Below, in pieces: positions 16,708 through 26,314 of a stretch of DNA of 64,000 nucleotides; position 1 is the stretch's first letter; each line of letters starts with the position of its first letter. The notes under the pieces were generated by a model. The model did not search any database. It saw only the letters and a program-made list of their open reading frames with translations, and had not been told where the DNA came from. Origin of the DNA: Chloroflexi bacterium AL-N1 (lineage in GTDB: Bacteria; Chloroflexota; Chloroflexia; Chloroflexales; Roseiflexaceae); NCBI GenBank assembly GCA_013122435.1, contig WYDT01000006.1, positions 310,001 to 374,000 of the forward strand, given 5' to 3'. Made by a program: the position numbers and the translations under genes.

Positions 16708-18051
16708 TTAACTACTAAACGAGCTAATCAACTGTTGTAAAAAGAGCCACACCTCGTTGAAAGCACCAGGTAAGACATCTGGATTAGTACCATAGAGGAT
16801 TAGCACACCTACTACAGCCACCGTAAACAAGCCCACTAGAAATCGCAATCCCAAATTCCTGGTTCGTTTTGGCGTGGTACGTTTCGCGGTCTTTTGTTTA
16901 CGCTCCTTTTGAGGTGTCGCCCGTGTTGGTGTCGCCGTTTTCGCGGCTACCGTAGGTGCTCCCGCCGAAGAACGTGCTGTATCACGCTTGACAAACGGCA
17001 ACGTAGATGTCGACACCGCTTGAGATCTATTCTGTGCAGGTGTTTTTGTTTTCATAGGAACAGCCGATGACCTGGCTGAAGTACGCTGGCGTGATCCACT
17101 TGTTTTAGCAGTTTTACCTTGGGCATTTGGTGTGGCACGCTTCCGTGAAGATGCTCTTTTGGCAATATTGGTTGTCGCAGAGGTTAAACGACCTGGAGGC
17201 CACGCAGCACGAAGCGCGTCCGCTAACTCGCCAGCACTACGAAATCGTTGTTTTGGCTCTTTATGGAGTGAGCGTGACACTACCTCAGCCACTTCTTCTG
17301 ATAGATCTGAACGTAAACGACGCACAGAAGGTGGTTCATCATAGAGATGCTTGAGCAACACACCCATTGGTGTATCTGCCTCAAAGGGCAACCTACCTGT
17401 AAGGAGTTGAAAGAGAATGACCCCAAGTGCATAGATATCACACGCAGACGTGAGCGCGGCACTGCTCACTGCCTGTTCAGGAGCAACATAACTTGGTGTC
17501 CCCATCAAGACACCTGGTTCTGTGGTCGTGCGCGTTTCGTCAGCCGCGCTACGCGCAATACCAAAGTCTGTGAGCACCAACTCACCTTGTTCATTGTAGA
17601 GCGCATTACTTGGCTTGACATCACGGTGAATTACATCCTGACTGTGTGCAAAATCAAGCGCACTGGCTAGTTGATCAATAATCTCTTGTACACGATTGAC
17701 CGACATACGGCGACGGCCCATCTCTCGTATACGTACCGATAAGGTTGTGCCAGGGAGTAGTTCCTGAACCATATATACGACATCTTGATCCTGTGATTCG
17801 CCAAAGCTATAAATCTGCACAATATTCGGATGTCGGAGACGCGCAACCACCCGTGCTTCACGTTGAAAGCGCGCTACGAAATCAGGTGGCTGCCCGGCCG
17901 TACTGATTACCTTAATAGCCACCTCGCGATCCAGTGCTGGATCATACGCTCGATACACACTGGCCATGCCACCCCGCCCAAGCAAGTTGTGGACTTCATA
18001 ATTACCAAGCTTTGAGTTGAGCAGTGAGGGGTGAGGGGCATTCTGGCTCAT
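16708..18051 (-). CDS. PknB-type Ser/Thr protein kinase, single-pass membrane protein without PASTA
   Basis: 447 residues. Kinase domain at about 17-275: glycine loop LGRGGMASVYRAYD, Lys in REVAIKVI, catalytic loop VIHRDVKPSNALY, DFGIARS, and APEQA. All catalytic residues are present. A long Lys/Arg/Thr/Ser/Ala-rich linker (about 290-400), likely disordered and a possible phosphorylation target, precedes one membrane helix (about 405-425, LRFLVGLFTVAVVGVLILYG) and a short outer tail, so there is no extracellular sensor domain. GGAG eight bases before the ATG. It follows the 874-residue gene by 60 bases and is probably co-transcribed with it. Confidence 0.95.
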   Translation of the reverse strand: MSQNAPHPSLLNSKLGNYEVHNLLGRGGMASVYRAYDPALDREVAIKVISTAGQPPDFVARFQREARVVARLRHPNIVQIYSFGESQDQDVVYMVQELLPGTTLSVRIREMGRRRMSVNRVQEIIDQLASALDFAHSQDVIHRDVKPSNALYNEQGELVLTDFGIARSAADETRTTTEPGVLMGTPSYVAPEQAVSSAALTSACDIYALGVILFQLLTGRLPFEADTPMGVLLKHLYDEPPSVRRLRSDLSEEVAEVVSRSLHKEPKQRFRSAGELADALRAAWPPGRLTSATTNIAKRASSRKRATPNAQGKTAKTSGSRQRTSARSSAVPMKTKTPAQNRSQAVSTSTLPFVKRDTARSSAGAPTVAAKTATPTRATPQKERKQKTAKRTTPKRTRNLGLRFLVGLFTVAVVGVLILYGTNPDVLPGAFNEVWLFLQQLISSFSS

Positions 18052-18111
18052 TCTAATACTCCAAAGTTCATTATGTGCATATCAAATATTCAACTTCTCA
18101 TATCTTATACA

Positions 18112-20736
18112 TTATTTATACGACATCACTCTTTGTATACGTCCGACGAGCTCATTCGTGCCAAGCGCATATGCATCAAGATAATCTTGAGTAAGTGCTC
18201 TGGCCAAATCTTCACGGCTCACCCGATGCAGGCTGGTCACATGTGGGCGGAAATCGCGTAAGGTGACCACCAGACGACTGTTCGCATCTGTCAAAACACC
18301 CCAGACCAGCATTTTGGTATCACCATCATCACGGGCACTGGTAAAACGCGTTAATGACGAGGAGGTAACCACACGACCCACATTTGAGAAGACTTCCCGA
18401 CCTTTGATAATTTCATTTAATATACCAATTTTCTGAGGAATGGTATCCACCAAATGTTGCATAACCCCTGGTAAATGGCCCATCAAGTGCAACATCGTCG
18501 TTGTGAAATTTTTACCACGCATGGTGACATCACGCAACGCACGCATCATAGCACTAAAAAAGAATAAATCACGATAGAGCACATGGCGCTCATTCTCAAA
18601 TTCTTCCAGAACATTGGAATCAGCAACACGCCGTAACTCGCGTACCAATCCATCACAACGTTCCAGGCGTGGCAATAAGTCCGGCAACGGATTACGAAAG
18701 GTGGCCGGGTACAAACGTAAACGTGGCTCAGCGTTACTCGCATCCATTGGAATCAGAATCGCCGGATTGATCGTACGTTGCTCCTCCAGATCATGCACAA
18801 TCTGCTGCATCAAATGCATGCCATCATTGTCAATTTCAGCAATAGCCTCCAGCGCTCGTTGTGCACGACCACCGGGGCGATAGTTCATGGCATGAGCACA
18901 ACGTCCCAGTATGAGCAAATCATTGACGGTTAGTGAGAGCTGAATTTTGGGCAGGCGCCGTCGCAACCGATCAATAGCTGCCAGATCGATTAGCACCGTT
19001 TCAGCCGCGACTTCAACAGGAGCTTCGGCTACTAATGATTGAGCTTCTTTAAGAAAGCCTGGGGTCGGTGCTAACTTCAATGGCTTGATACGAGTACGCT
19101 TCGTCGCTGACGCTTTGACAAGCGGATGGTATGATGTGGCAAAACCAGTCATTATCTCGGCCAGCCCCATCCCCCAGATCGCATCATAAAAGACATGCGA
19201 CATATCGAAAATCATGCTACGTTCGGTGCGAATAAGTGTGAGTGCATGGTCACCACATCCACGATTGGTGCGGCGCAATTCACTGAGCGGCAAAGAACTG
19301 TCGTGAATGTCCCAATTGACAATAATAGGAGCATACCGCAACATCGCCAGTTCTGTTTGAGCTGTATCGCTCAATTTATCCCGTAGTGTCTGTTGATACT
19401 CACGTGGCGCCTGGGCCAGCAGCATATCGGTTGGCGGGAGGCTATCGGAAAAATTTGTATCAGCATGGTCGAGAATGGACTCAACACGACTCTTCACGTA
19501 TTCAACAAAAGGCGGGCGCAAACGACCTAACCGACGTCCAGCGATATACACGCGCCCATTGCGTCTAATCTCAATCGGGTTTTTATGTGGATCACACAAA
19601 TTGCCATCTTCGGTCCGTTCAAGCCGCAGTGCAATACCCGCACTCCCAGCAACTCCATCAGCGGGAAATACCAAAATATCCCCATTTCTATCACGTGCAC
19701 ATGCATCGATCAAATAGTAGCGTCCTCCGGCAACAAATGCAACCTGTAACAAATGTGGCGATAAAGGGGCCGGGCGTTCCTGAAAACTATCCGCATGCAA
19801 TGTCATTAACATGGTTAATTGTCGCTGATAGGCCGGCAACTCAACTGCACGCCGATCCTTGTAACGCTGTTTAAGTTCTTCGCCCACATCAGATGGCAGA
19901 TGTCGCAAGGCGCGTTCAAGATACGCATGGAAACGCTCGTGGCGATAGGCTGCATAATCTTGCAAAGGGGTATTCAGTGGATTACCGTAGGGACGTTCCA
20001 TTGCCCACCCTTGTTCAATGGAGCCAATACGATAATTCTGCTGGAGTTCTGCCACCTTTCGGGCCACAATCTGCTCTCGTTCTACCTGTTTCCGAGGTAA
20101 CTTTTTACCCAGCAGCGCTACTGCACGCTCTTCAACTAACAGATCGAGCAGACGAAACAACATACGTTCCTGCCACTCGTTAGCCAGGAAATCATCATAA
20201 GCGAACAAGGTTTGCATGGCAGCGTACACCCAACATGTAGCAGAGTCAACATCGTTAATTTCAGGGATGGTATGATAAAATCCAGTTGTCTCTACACAAT
20301 GACGAGCAGCGTCCTCACGCAACCCAAACTGTGTATAAAACTGCCACGGCCCATCAGGGAAAGCACTATCAATATCCTTGCCAGCCAACGACAACAAACG
20401 TTGATACCCATACAACACTAAGGCAGGCCCTGCAAGAAATGTACCGTAGATGCCTAACTGCTTACTTCCACGGAAAAGCACCCGCAAATCGGATTCCACT
20501 TTATCCTGTTTGAGTGAGCGATCTTCAAGCTGAATCAACCCCTGCAGTAAGATAGAGGGGAGATTAGAAGCAGGAAAAATCTCCGCGACCTCTTGTTTGA
20601 GGCCACGCACCTCACCAATACCGAGACGGGTCAGATCAGCTAAACTCGTATCGTCAACTGTGTCGAGGAGTTGTCGCGTTTGCTGAACTTGACGTGCGTA
20701 TGCACCCTGATTAAGTGTAAGCACTTCTGCCGTCAT
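18112..20736 (-). CDS. Large two-part protein; C-terminal half resembles HxxxD CoA-dependent acyltransferases
   Basis: 874 residues, no signal peptide and no clear membrane helix. The N-terminal 460 residues are mostly helical and unknown to me. The C-terminal part (about 465-860) has 'IFDMSHVFYDAIWG': an HxxxD motif at His514-Asp518 followed by WG, as in condensation, BAHD and wax-ester synthase families (HHxxxDG). Near the end, FSNVGRV...TRFTSA...LVVTLRDFRPHV has the shape of the 'SNxG' C-terminal strand segment of the same fold. So an acyl transfer from CoA or carrier protein is possible, but not proven. GGAGC precedes the ATG, and TATAAT lies at 20780-20785 on minus. The downstream kinase might modify it. 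Confidence 0.7.
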   Translation of the reverse strand: MTAEVLTLNQGAYARQVQQTRQLLDTVDDTSLADLTRLGIGEVRGLKQEVAEIFPASNLPSILLQGLIQLEDRSLKQDKVESDLRVLFRGSKQLGIYGTFLAGPALVLYGYQRLLSLAGKDIDSAFPDGPWQFYTQFGLREDAARHCVETTGFYHTIPEINDVDSATCWVYAAMQTLFAYDDFLANEWQERMLFRLLDLLVEERAVALLGKKLPRKQVEREQIVARKVAELQQNYRIGSIEQGWAMERPYGNPLNTPLQDYAAYRHERFHAYLERALRHLPSDVGEELKQRYKDRRAVELPAYQRQLTMLMTLHADSFQERPAPLSPHLLQVAFVAGGRYYLIDACARDRNGDILVFPADGVAGSAGIALRLERTEDGNLCDPHKNPIEIRRNGRVYIAGRRLGRLRPPFVEYVKSRVESILDHADTNFSDSLPPTDMLLAQAPREYQQTLRDKLSDTAQTELAMLRYAPIIVNWDIHDSSLPLSELRRTNRGCGDHALTLIRTERSMIFDMSHVFYDAIWGMGLAEIMTGFATSYHPLVKASATKRTRIKPLKLAPTPGFLKEAQSLVAEAPVEVAAETVLIDLAAIDRLRRRLPKIQLSLTVNDLLILGRCAHAMNYRPGGRAQRALEAIAEIDNDGMHLMQQIVHDLEEQRTINPAILIPMDASNAEPRLRLYPATFRNPLPDLLPRLERCDGLVRELRRVADSNVLEEFENERHVLYRDLFFFSAMMRALRDVTMRGKNFTTTMLHLMGHLPGVMQHLVDTIPQKIGILNEIIKGREVFSNVGRVVTSSSLTRFTSARDDGDTKMLVWGVLTDANSRLVVTLRDFRPHVTSLHRVSREDLARALTQDYLDAYALGTNELVGRIQRVMSYK

Positions 20737-21076
20737 GGGCCAAGCTCCTCAGCAAAGAAGAAATTGCAGACTACCACGCATTATAGCACAATGGTAAAGG
20801 ATTGATCACTGATAGTACCTAGTGGCTGAATGAGCATACATACGATATAGGAGATAGCACAGCCATTCAGCTATTACTGTTCTGAAAACGAGAATATGGT
20901 AGTATACACGGGCAAACACGAACATAATCTCTGAGAGATAGAGAAACTGTCTATGAACTTATGGCATATGAATAGACCTCACGATCCTGAGGAAACAGCA
21001 AGAACACTACAACATCTTTTCAACAACTAAAGCGTGCTATTATAGCGATATTCGTACACTGTATATGGAGTAAATA
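20737..21076. other. Divergent promoter region
   Basis: 340 bases between the 874-residue gene (minus) and the MBL-fold gene (plus). On minus, TATAAT (20780-20785) without a good -35. A GCTGAATG / CATTCAGC inverted repeat with a loop of about 30 bases lies at 20824-20870. No gene is visible. Confidence 0.4.
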
Positions 21077-21745
21077 ATGGAAACAATTGCTCCCGATGTC
21101 TATCTCCTCGATGGATTTCCCAAATATGCTATTAACGTCTATCTCATTGGTAATATTGTCGTTGACGCTGGTGCTCGTTTTCAAAGCACAAGTATTTTAC
21201 GGCAGCTTGCTGGACGACCACTCATCGCGCACATCCTGACCCATCCTCATCCCGATCATCAGGGTGCGAGCAAAGCCATCTGTGAGCGCTTTAACATCCC
21301 ACTCTGGTGTGGCGCCGAAGATGCTGAAGCCATGAACACAGGAAACTGGGATACGCTTTTCCCCCACCCCACACCACTTATCAGTGCACAGAACCGTATG
21401 ATGGCAGGACCAAAGTATCCTGTAACACGTCAGTTACACGAAGGCGATCGTATTGGTGATTTTATGGTGATTGAAACACCAGGCCATACCCCTGGACACG
21501 TAGCCTACTGGCGTGAACGGGATCGTCTGCTCCTTCTGGGCGATGTGCTTTTCAATCAACATCCGTTGACGACGAAAGTTGGCTTAAGTGAACCACTACC
21601 CTTCTTCACGTGCGATCCTGCACGCAATCGGCAATCAGCACGCAAACTCGCGGCACTACAGCCCTCAGTGATCTGCTTTGGACATGGCCCACCGCTCTAT
21701 GACAGCAATGCCTTCCAATCATTTGTTGCGAATATGCCTGACTGA
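21077..21745 (+). CDS. Metallo-beta-lactamase-fold hydrolase
   Basis: 222 residues, cytoplasmic. Metal ligands: HPHPDHQGAS (HxHxDH), His in ETPGHTPGHVAYW, Asp in LLGDVLFN, and a late His in ICFGHGPPLY. That is the full binuclear site of glyoxalase-II-like and lactonase-like hydrolases. The N-terminus (DVYLLDGFPKYAINVYLIG) is the usual first strand pair. Length fits small unspecialised MBL proteins; substrate is unknown. GGAG precedes the ATG. It appears to be monocistronic. Confidence 0.9.
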   Translation: METIAPDVYLLDGFPKYAINVYLIGNIVVDAGARFQSTSILRQLAGRPLIAHILTHPHPDHQGASKAICERFNIPLWCGAEDAEAMNTGNWDTLFPHPTPLISAQNRMMAGPKYPVTRQLHEGDRIGDFMVIETPGHTPGHVAYWRERDRLLLLGDVLFNQHPLTTKVGLSEPLPFFTCDPARNRQSARKLAALQPSVICFGHGPPLYDSNAFQSFVANMPD

Positions 21746-22093
21746 TGAAAATGATATGTGTGTCACATCAACCATGTGCTTGAAACCCCAAACCAATATC
21801 AAAACAAATATTGCATCAATGTCGCAAAGCATCATGGCACAGACACAAGCAGGTATGGCTAATCAGAACTCAAGGCATATCCCCCATACATATGCTTAAC
21901 GATGAAAACACCTACATGCTCAAGATAGTGCAATTTACATTGTATAGCGACATAGTTTTACTGTCCCATGATGCGAAGAAGGCAGATCACAAAATCGTGC
22001 ATCCTGATCTATAATTTACAAACTCGCTGATGAGACTTACACCATATCATATGGAGAAGTGGTACATACAAAACAGACCATTTTAGAATTATT
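21746..22093 (+). other. Intergenic region, nothing recognised
   Basis: 348 AT-rich bases between the MBL hydrolase and the glycosyltransferase fusion. Short overlapping reading frames exist but lack ribosome sites. No hairpin with a T-run was found. Confidence 0.5.
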
Positions 22094-24334
22094 ATGTCAC
22101 ATACACCATCAAACAATCCAGATTCAACACAACACTCAGAGACAGCGCAAGATGTCGTCGACGCAGTCTATCAAGATGGTCATTTAAAGTTGAGTACGCC
22201 ACTTGATATCCCTAACGATGCACAAGTCCAAATTACTATGGTCTTACAGACCGAGGTTGATGATCCTCCACCGAGCGAGCAGAGTGCAACGCAACAACCG
22301 GCACCTTCAACATCACAGGTAGATTCGACTGCGCCGATGCGGGGGCTTATTTTTCTCCTCGTAGGTGCACTTGGACTGGTTGGACTGGCCCAACAGACCT
22401 TTCTCGACCGTCTGGAGTTTAGCTGGACTGCGCTTGCTCTGGCCATCATAGCCGTGCTCATTTTTACGCTCACCGCTCTCGCCGCTAACAGTGAGTATAA
22501 AACACCACCATTTCTACGCAGCATGTTCGAGTCAGTAGGGCGTGGCTCATGGCGACAGGTTATGTTGATCGGGTCAGTAGGTCTGACTGGCATATTGTTA
22601 TACCTGCTGCAACTCGAACCAGCACTACCCAGCTATAACTGGACATTCTTCTTCTGGATTGGGGCAACTGCGCTCTATGTGGCAGCCATCGCTCCACCAC
22701 GTAAGTCATCAGACCAGCGATGGAATATACGCAACTGGTGGCAGCAACATAACCAGACCATTATTGCCGTAGGAGCCATCCTTGTTGTTGCAGTGGGGCT
22801 GCGGCTCTTTCAACTAGGGAATATTCCGCCAACACTGGGAGGTGATGAGGCAGAACAAGGGCTGGAAGCGATTGACGTGCTCAATGGCGAGATCACCAAT
22901 CCCTTTAGCACCGGATGGCTTGGTGTACCCACCATGAGCTTTTACTTCAACGCGCTCACGATTGGGTTGCTTGGCAATACCATTTTTGCCCTGCGTCTCC
23001 CCTGGGTTTTTGTTGGAGCGGCTACCGTGCTTAGCACCTTTCTCCTGGTGAAACGTCTCAGAGGCGAAACCCTCGCTCTATTAACTGCCGCACTACTGGC
23101 CACATATCATTACCATATCCACTACTCACGGCTTGGTTCAAACCAGATCGCCGACGCCCTGTTCGTCTCACTGGCACTGCTCTTCTTCTATCGTGGGTAC
23201 GACACACGTCAACCTGTTGATTGGGCGCTCAGTGGCATTATCGTTGGTTTTGCACAGTACTTTTATGCTGGCGGTCGCTTTACTGCCGTGATCATCATGG
23301 CCCTCCTGGCATATTTCACACTACGTGATCGACAACATTTCTGGCGTGAACACTATCGCGGTGTAGTCGTACTGTTAGGCGCCATGCTGATCGTCTCGGG
23401 GCCGATGATCCAATATGCCTTTCGCTTTCCCGACGACTACAATGCTCGCTTGAGTATGGTTGGTATCTTCCAGAGTGGCTGGCTTGCCACGGAACAAGAA
23501 GTGCTGGGCCACAGTGCATGGGAAATTCTCGTTGTGCAGTTTCAGCGCGCGGCGTTGGCATTCACAGCCTACCCCGACAAAACGTTCTGGTATGGCTCGC
23601 CCAAACCCCTTTTTCATTTCGCTGATGGCGCGCTGTTCTTACTGGGTCTGGGATTCGCTTCACTCAGCTTCTTTAACCGTCGTCTCATCCCCATGGTGTT
23701 CTGGTGGTGGGGGGGCATGATGATGGGTGGCTTTCTGACCGAAAACCCACCATCAACTCAACGCCTGGTGACCATGTCTGTACCAGCAGTCTTTTTTGTT
23801 GCGTTAGCCCTTGAGCAGATTGGGCTGATTGTGCGGCGATCCTGGAATTGCCCAGCGATCCACCGCTTGATTGCACCTGCATTAGGTGGTGTCGTTCTCA
23901 TACTCAGCCTGTTGAGCATTCGCTGGTATTTTGTCGAATACACCCCCCAGCGTATTTACGGTGGAATTAACTCCGTCGTCGCCACCAGTATCGCTGAGTA
24001 TGCGCGGGATGATCTCGATGCAAGCTGGCATATGTATTTCTTTGGCCCACCACGCATGTACATTGGTTTTGGCACGATTCCCTACCTTGCACCAGACGTC
24101 GCAGGTGAAGATATCGTTGAACCAATTACTGAATCACTTGATTCCAGCACTCTACAAACGAACAAAAATGCGGCCTTTATTTTCCTTCCCGAGCGCATGG
24201 ACGAACTCGAACGAGTGCGTGAAACCTTTCCAAATGGTGAATTACAATCAATCCCTTCACCTATCAATAACAACGATGTCTTGTATACAATCTATCGTGT
24301 GTCACAGAGTCAAATCGCTCAGGGTATCGAATAG
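22094..24334 (+). CDS. GT39/ArnT-like membrane glycosyltransferase with N-terminal DUF104-like segment
   Basis: 746 residues. Residues 21-53 (DVVDAVYQDGHLKLSTPLDI then AQVQITM) match the AF2212/DUF104 antitoxin-like pattern (AVYENGVLKPLEPLDLPEG), fused in front of a polytopic membrane protein. Then come about twelve membrane helices. After helix four the outer loop holds LGGDEAEQGLEAID (about 247-260), the acidic DE motif used by lipid-linked-sugar-dependent glycosyltransferases of the PMT/ArnT clan. The C-terminal outer domain (about 600-746) is soluble. Likely role: transfer of a sugar from a polyprenyl donor to a cell-surface acceptor; donor and acceptor unknown. The purpose of the cytoplasmic DUF104 segment is unclear. 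Confidence 0.87.
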   Translation: MSHTPSNNPDSTQHSETAQDVVDAVYQDGHLKLSTPLDIPNDAQVQITMVLQTEVDDPPPSEQSATQQPAPSTSQVDSTAPMRGLIFLLVGALGLVGLAQQTFLDRLEFSWTALALAIIAVLIFTLTALAANSEYKTPPFLRSMFESVGRGSWRQVMLIGSVGLTGILLYLLQLEPALPSYNWTFFFWIGATALYVAAIAPPRKSSDQRWNIRNWWQQHNQTIIAVGAILVVAVGLRLFQLGNIPPTLGGDEAEQGLEAIDVLNGEITNPFSTGWLGVPTMSFYFNALTIGLLGNTIFALRLPWVFVGAATVLSTFLLVKRLRGETLALLTAALLATYHYHIHYSRLGSNQIADALFVSLALLFFYRGYDTRQPVDWALSGIIVGFAQYFYAGGRFTAVIIMALLAYFTLRDRQHFWREHYRGVVVLLGAMLIVSGPMIQYAFRFPDDYNARLSMVGIFQSGWLATEQEVLGHSAWEILVVQFQRAALAFTAYPDKTFWYGSPKPLFHFADGALFLLGLGFASLSFFNRRLIPMVFWWWGGMMMGGFLTENPPSTQRLVTMSVPAVFFVALALEQIGLIVRRSWNCPAIHRLIAPALGGVVLILSLLSIRWYFVEYTPQRIYGGINSVVATSIAEYARDDLDASWHMYFFGPPRMYIGFGTIPYLAPDVAGEDIVEPITESLDSSTLQTNKNAAFIFLPERMDELERVRETFPNGELQSIPSPINNNDVLYTIYRVSQSQIAQGIE

Positions 24335-24342
24335 GCAACATA

Positions 24343-24384
24343 CAAACTCCCCACTTCTGGTATATACCGGAAGTGGGGAGTTTG
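24343..24384. terminator. Strong bidirectional terminator hairpin
   Basis: CAAACTCCCCACTTC pairs with GAAGTGGGGAGTTTG, a 15-bp perfect stem extended by CTGG/CCGG, with loop TATATA. It lies between convergent genes (glycosyltransferase and CAP-domain protein). Confidence 0.88.
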
Positions 24385-24420
24385 CTAGCTGTTCACATCA
24401 TATTGAACTGCGATAGACAA

Positions 24421-25479
24421 TTAACGTGGAGTGCCAAATTTTTGCGTCCAGTATGCACCATAATCACTGTTCGAGTTGGTTGCATAACCTACACCAATTT
24501 CTTCCAATGAACAGTTAAGGATATTGGCACGATGACCAGAGCTATTCATCCATCCATTCACAACACTTTCGGCATTGCGGTAGCCAGCTGCAACATTCTC
24601 TGCTGCTCGACTGTACTCATAACCCGCTTCACGCATGCGATCCCATGGTGAGGAACCATTTGAACCGGTATGGCTCATGAAGTTGTTGGCCGCCATATCT
24701 TCACTATGACCCTGCGCTGCCGCCATCAAACGATCATTAGCTTCTAGCGCAGGGCATCCTTCAGCAGCACGCTCTTCGTTTGTCAGATTGATCACCTGTT
24801 GGACCATTGATGTGTCGGTTGGTGGTGTCGTTGGTTCAGTAGTCGGCTCTGTCGTTGGTTCAGTAGTGGGCTCGGCTGTTGGTTCAGTAGTCGGCTCTGC
24901 AGTGGGCTCTGTCGTTGGTTCAGCAGTGGGCTCGACTGTTGGCTCAGGCTCATCACTGTTATTGATGCTAAACTGCACCATAGCTGGCTCACTCATACCA
25001 TCCTGACTTATAGCCACCACTGACAACGTATATTCCCCATCAGGAACCGTCTTGGTATCCCATCCGATAGGTTCGCCGTTGCGGTCACCCTTAAGAAAAT
25101 AAGGCGTGTGCTTCTCAATATGGCGCACATTCTCTGGGCCAGCGACCTCAAATCCTACACGAATTCGCTCATCATTTTCATTCTTGACCAGCGCCTCGAT
25201 AGCTATGGTACCACTGAGTGTATCGCCCTCTTCAACACCTTTGAGACCAGTTACAACGATATCGCCACTTTGTGAATCAGCACACTCAAGCCATGCCTCT
25301 TTGCCATCGACACTGCCCTTGAGTTCAGTTTGACATGTTACCGCTAATCGATCACCTGGCGCCATTTCAATGGTTTGTGGTCCGTTCGAATTGGCACCGG
25401 CAGTAAACGGGATCAGCAAAGCAGCTAAAACCCCCAACGAAAACAATGTGACTAGTGTTTGTGTAAATCGTTTAAGCAT
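24421..25479 (-). CDS. Secreted CAP-superfamily (SCP/PR1-like) protein
   Basis: 352 residues from ATG 25479, which has GAGGGGAGG upstream; a longer frame from TTG 25533 lacks one. Signal peptide (LKRFTQTLVTLFSLGVLAALLIPFTAGA), then an Ig-like beta region (about 35-175), a low-complexity spacer of repeated PTTEPTAEPTTE (about 178-222), and a C-terminal CAP domain (about 225-352): NLTNEERAAEGCPALEAND, GHSEDMAANNFMSHTGSNG, AAENVAAGYRNAESVVNGWMNSSGHRANIL, and YWTQKFG. The CAP His and Glu residues are present. Family roles include adhesion, lipid binding or proteolysis; none can be assigned. Likely extracellular. Confidence 0.94.
   Translation of the reverse strand: MLKRFTQTLVTLFSLGVLAALLIPFTAGANSNGPQTIEMAPGDRLAVTCQTELKGSVDGKEAWLECADSQSGDIVVTGLKGVEEGDTLSGTIAIEALVKNENDERIRVGFEVAGPENVRHIEKHTPYFLKGDRNGEPIGWDTKTVPDGEYTLSVVAISQDGMSEPAMVQFSINNSDEPEPTVEPTAEPTTEPTAEPTTEPTAEPTTEPTTEPTTEPTTPPTDTSMVQQVINLTNEERAAEGCPALEANDRLMAAAQGHSEDMAANNFMSHTGSNGSSPWDRMREAGYEYSRAAENVAAGYRNAESVVNGWMNSSGHRANILNCSLEEIGVGYATNSNSDYGAYWTQKFGTPR
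24821..24950 (-). repeat. In-gene tandem repeat coding Pro-Thr-Glu spacer
   Basis: About ten imperfect 12-base units coding (E/A)PT(T/A/V) inside the CAP-domain gene. Third-position changes between units suggest an old array, still likely to vary in length between strains. Confidence 0.85.
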
Positions 25480-25789
25480 TGTTCTAATGCCTCCCCTCGG
25501 AGTGTTAGGATTGATAGTACATTGTCGTAACAATATGGATGGGATAGTAACATTTTGGTAAAGAAATAACGAGATCTAAATGGTCAGGCGATGCTCACAT
25601 TCCTACATTCTTGCTCAGACTATAAAATCTAGCATTGTGTTGCAAACAGGTTAAGGAAAATATAAAAAGAAACAGCCATGTTGTGCCAATCTATTTGCCC
25701 AATATGTCAACTTGCCGGATGTCTCGAAAACTAATGCGGATACGCTTCAATCTGTGTCTTTCGCCAATGAGCGTGGTATACTAACGTTT

Positions 25790-26299
25790 ATGGTGCTGTA
25801 TGGAACAACTCATTGGGTCGGGGATGGCATAACCACCGCGCAGATCATCGCGCCAGAACATCGCGAAATCGACGATCCAGCGGTGTTGGCAGCAGAGTGT
25901 TTGGCCACAGTCGATCCGCACCTCGCAGAACATGTACGTGACGGCGATGTGCTCCTGACTGGCCACGATTTTGGTTGCGGTGATCACGCAGATCGAGCCG
26001 TACTATCACTTCAGGCAGTGGGCTTTGTAGCGCTGGTGTGTGCTTCTGTTGCACCCACGTTTGAACAGGCAGCTACGCTGTACGGCCTCCCAATTCTCAC
26101 CAGCGCCGAGGCAAGCAACGCACTTGTGCCAGGGTACGTAGCACGACTTGATCTGGTTCGTGGTATCATCAAGCCACACAACTCAGACACGACGTTTGCA
26201 ACTCATCCCTGTACGCCCGAAGTCATTGCCACCGTCCAACGCTTACAACTACTGAGATACATGCGCCAGGTCGTGGAAGAAGAAGGTTTTGATGGATAG
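25790..26299 (+). CDS. Aconitase/LeuD-type small-subunit (swivel) protein, lone
   Basis: 169 residues if started at ATG 25790 (VLYGTTHWVGDGITTAQIIAP, aligning with the LeuD start GRAWVFGDDIDTDxIIP); the frame is open back to TTG 25712. The middle has GDVLLTGHDFGCGDHADRAVLSLQAVG, which matches LeuD [27 protein letters not shown], but the substrate-loop SSRE is DHAD. Then GLPIL as expected. The large catalytic Fe-S subunit is not adjacent. So it is a homologue of isopropylmalate isomerase small subunits, perhaps for another hydroxy-acid. It is followed 15 bases later by the RNA methyltransferase. Confidence 0.72.
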   Translation: MVLYGTTHWVGDGITTAQIIAPEHREIDDPAVLAAECLATVDPHLAEHVRDGDVLLTGHDFGCGDHADRAVLSLQAVGFVALVCASVAPTFEQAATLYGLPILTSAEASNALVPGYVARLDLVRGIIKPHNSDTTFATHPCTPEVIATVQRLQLLRYMRQVVEEEGFDG

Positions 26300-26314
26300 G
26301 ATACACATTACCCT

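Noticed and set aside
24821..24950. Possible CRISPR-like array
   Set aside because: The repeats are 12-base codon repeats inside the CAP-domain gene, with no spacers.
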